NCBI GenBank assembly: GCA_020025205.1 | Contig: JAHHSO010000048.1 | Coordinates: 1 to 6,665, forward strand | From: Christensenellaceae bacterium | GTDB lineage: Bacteria; Bacillota; Clostridia; Christensenellales; Aristaeellaceae | Reading direction: 5' to 3' | DNA: 6,665 bases | Shown here: piece after piece, positions 5,059-6,665 of the stretch | How positions within the stretch are numbered: the stretch's first letter is position 1 | Layout of the letters: every line of letters begins with the position of its first letter | Program-made: the position numbers and the translations under genes | The notes under the pieces: generated by a model | The model's input: the letters and a program-made list of their open reading frames with translations, nothing else | Databases searched by the model: none | What the model was told of the DNA's origin: nothing

Positions 5059-6648
5059 TTGCTTTATACCATTTTAGCGGTTGCCGCGGCTCTGGCAGCT
5101 GGGTCAGCGGGCGGTTATATCTATCGTAAAAACATTCAGGAAAAGAAGATTGGTCGCACGGAAGAATACGCGAAGAACCTGCTGGACGATGTACAGAGAA
5201 GGGCAGAAGAAAAGAAGAAAGAGAGTATTCTGGAGGCGAAAGAGGAAGTTATTCGCCTGAAGAATGAGCTGGATCGGGAGATTCGCGACCGGCGTGCAGA
5301 AGTGCAGCGCAGTGAGCGCCGCGTTTCCCAGCGCGAAGAAACGCTGGACAAAAAAGCAGATAACCTCGATGCACGCGAAACGACCCTCGAACGCAAACAG
5401 AATGAGCTGGATCGTCTGACGCAGGAAGCACAGGAATACAGCGCCCGTCAGAAGACGGCTGCTGAAGAGGCCGAAAAGGTCGTTGCGGATCTGGATGAGA
5501 AGCGCCGCGCCGAACTGGAGCGCGTTGCAAAGATGACTCAGGAGGAAGCCAAGGACATGATTGTGGAGCGCATCCAGAAGGAAGCATTCCACGATGCCGG
5601 TGTCATGGTTCGAGAGATTGAGCAGAACGCCAAAGATGAAGCCGAAAAAAGGGCGCGCAACATTGTTGCTATGGCGATTCAGCGCTGCGCAAGCGATCAT
5701 GTGGCAGAAACAACGGTTTCGGTTGTCTCTCTGCCCAACGAGGACATGAAGGGGCGCATTATTGGCCGCGAAGGCCGAAACATCCGTACACTGGAAACGG
5801 CTACAGGCGTGGATCTGATCATCGACGATACGCCGGAAGCGGTCATTGTGTCCGCATTTGATCCGGTTCGCCGCGAGATTGCGCGCATTGCGCTGGAGAA
5901 GCTGATTGCAGATGGACGCATCCATCCGGCCCGAATTGAAGAGATGGTTGAAAAAGCTCGCCGAGAGGTGGACAACCAGATCAAGGAAACCGGTGAACAG
6001 GCGATTTTTGAAACCAACATTCACGGCATGCACCATGAGCTGGTCAAGCTGCTGGGACGTATGCGTTATCGCACGAGCTATGGCCAGAACGTGCTGCGCC
6101 ACTCCATTGAAGTATCCCATCTGGCTGGCCTGATGGCCGCAGAGCTGGGGGCAGATGTGACGCTTGCCAAGCGGGCCGGCCTCCTGCATGATATCGGAAA
6201 AGCTGTTGACCACGAGATGGAAGGCACACACGTCGAACTGGGCGTTGAGATGGCGAAGCGTTACCATGAAAGCCCGGAGGTCATCCACTGCATCGCGGCA
6301 CATCATAACGATGTGGAGCCGCAGACTGTGGAAGCGGTTCTGGTGCAGGCAGCTGACGCGATCTCGGCCGCAAGACCGGGCGCACGCCGCGAGTCCATTG
6401 AGAACTACATCCGCCGACTCGAAAAGCTGGAGGAGATTGCATCCAGCTTCCAGGGCGTTGAAAAGTCGTTTGCCATCCAGTCTGGCCGCGAAGTTCGCAT
6501 CATGGTCAAGCCGGAAGACATCTCCGATGAGGGAACGTTTGTACTCGCCCGCGAGATCGCCAAGCGCATTGAAAATGAGCTGGAGTATCCGGGACAGATC
6601 AAGGTCAACGTCATTCGTGAGACCCGCTGTACAGAGTTTGCCAAGTAA
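5059..6648 (+). CDS. rny: Ribonuclease Y (membrane-anchored endoribonuclease)
   Basis: RNase Y starts mRNA decay in Firmicutes by endonucleolytic cleavage at the inner face of the membrane, where it forms part of a degradosome-like assembly. This 529-residue protein has the family's usual length (about 520) and full layout. Residues 2-21 form a membrane helix (LYTILAVAAALAAGSAGGYI). A highly charged coiled coil runs from about 30 to 205. The KH domain holds GRIIGREGRNIRTLE (232-246) with the GxxG loop GREG (236-239). The HD domain holds His348 (RHSIEVSHL), the metal-binding pair His377-Asp378 (LLHDIGKA), AAHHND (413-418) and Asp433. No catalytic residue appears missing. The start is TTG at 5059: an in-frame stop lies at 5050-5052, the next Met is beyond residue 150, and GAAGGAG (5041-5047) sits 11 bases upstream. 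The rare start and structured leader hint at limited or regulated translation. The gene is complete. Only 17 bases follow its stop. Confidence 0.98.
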   Translation: MLYTILAVAAALAAGSAGGYIYRKNIQEKKIGRTEEYAKNLLDDVQRRAEEKKKESILEAKEEVIRLKNELDREIRDRRAEVQRSERRVSQREETLDKKADNLDARETTLERKQNELDRLTQEAQEYSARQKTAAEEAEKVVADLDEKRRAELERVAKMTQEEAKDMIVERIQKEAFHDAGVMVREIEQNAKDEAEKRARNIVAMAIQRCASDHVAETTVSVVSLPNEDMKGRIIGREGRNIRTLETATGVDLIIDDTPEAVIVSAFDPVRREIARIALEKLIADGRIHPARIEEMVEKARREVDNQIKETGEQAIFETNIHGMHHELVKLLGRMRYRTSYGQNVLRHSIEVSHLAGLMAAELGADVTLAKRAGLLHDIGKAVDHEMEGTHVELGVEMAKRYHESPEVIHCIAAHHNDVEPQTVEAVLVQAADAISAARPGARRESIENYIRRLEKLEEIASSFQGVEKSFAIQSGREVRIMVKPEDISDEGTFVLAREIAKRIENELEYPGQIKVNVIRETRCTEFAK

Positions 6649-6665
6649 TACAAAAAAGGATCTGC

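Noticed and set aside
5104..6306. 400-codon minus-strand open frame opposite rny
   Set aside because: It is an antisense shadow produced by the codon bias of rny, with no domain and no start context.

Overview
The window looks like a chromosomal segment from a low-to-mid GC Firmicute (Bacillota). A gut-type Clostridia lineage, perhaps Oscillospirales, is my guess. The basis is strong AGGAGG-type ribosome binding sites, textbook sigma-A promoters with 17-bp spacers, AT-rich spacers around moderately GC-rich genes, RNase Y, and an EF-G paralogue of the type I associate with Clostridia. The genus cannot be fixed from the sequence alone.

Layout: a tRNA-Ile(GAT) gene lies at the left edge on the minus strand, behind a perfect consensus promoter. 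Next, also on the minus strand, is a six-helix DUF308/HdeD-like membrane protein with its own terminator. A divergent intergenic region of about 190 bp carries a second perfect consensus promoter for a plus-strand Gfo/Idh/MocA oxidoreductase of the dihydrodiol-dehydrogenase-like clade. This gene ends at a probable terminator. A 420-bp spacer holds a weak 30-codon ORF and an extended -10 promoter. That promoter drives a 692-residue EF-G paralogue whose GTPase motifs are strongly altered, and a 9-bp GC-rich terminator follows the gene. A 594-bp non-coding stretch then precedes rny (RNase Y, 529 residues, TTG start), which ends 17 bases before the window edge.

The genes do not form one obvious operon. 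Each plus-strand gene appears to have its own promoter, and strong or probable terminators separate them. Two products act on translation and RNA: the EF-G paralogue on the ribosome and RNase Y in mRNA decay. The tRNA is a third translation component. No mobile element, CRISPR array, phage gene or defence cassette is visible.

The most interesting material is the long leader region of rny (about 4600-5058). It has a 16-nt direct repeat, each copy ending in TTGACA, with the second copy's TTGACA forming the -35 of a strong promoter. Downstream lie a weak terminator-like hairpin and a longer hairpin that cannot form together, and an 11-bp perfect inverted repeat bracketing the rny ribosome binding site. 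Together these suggest a regulated leader or a small RNA upstream of rny. This is inference and has not been tested. The second point of interest is the set of non-canonical G2, G3 and G4 motifs in the EF-G paralogue.
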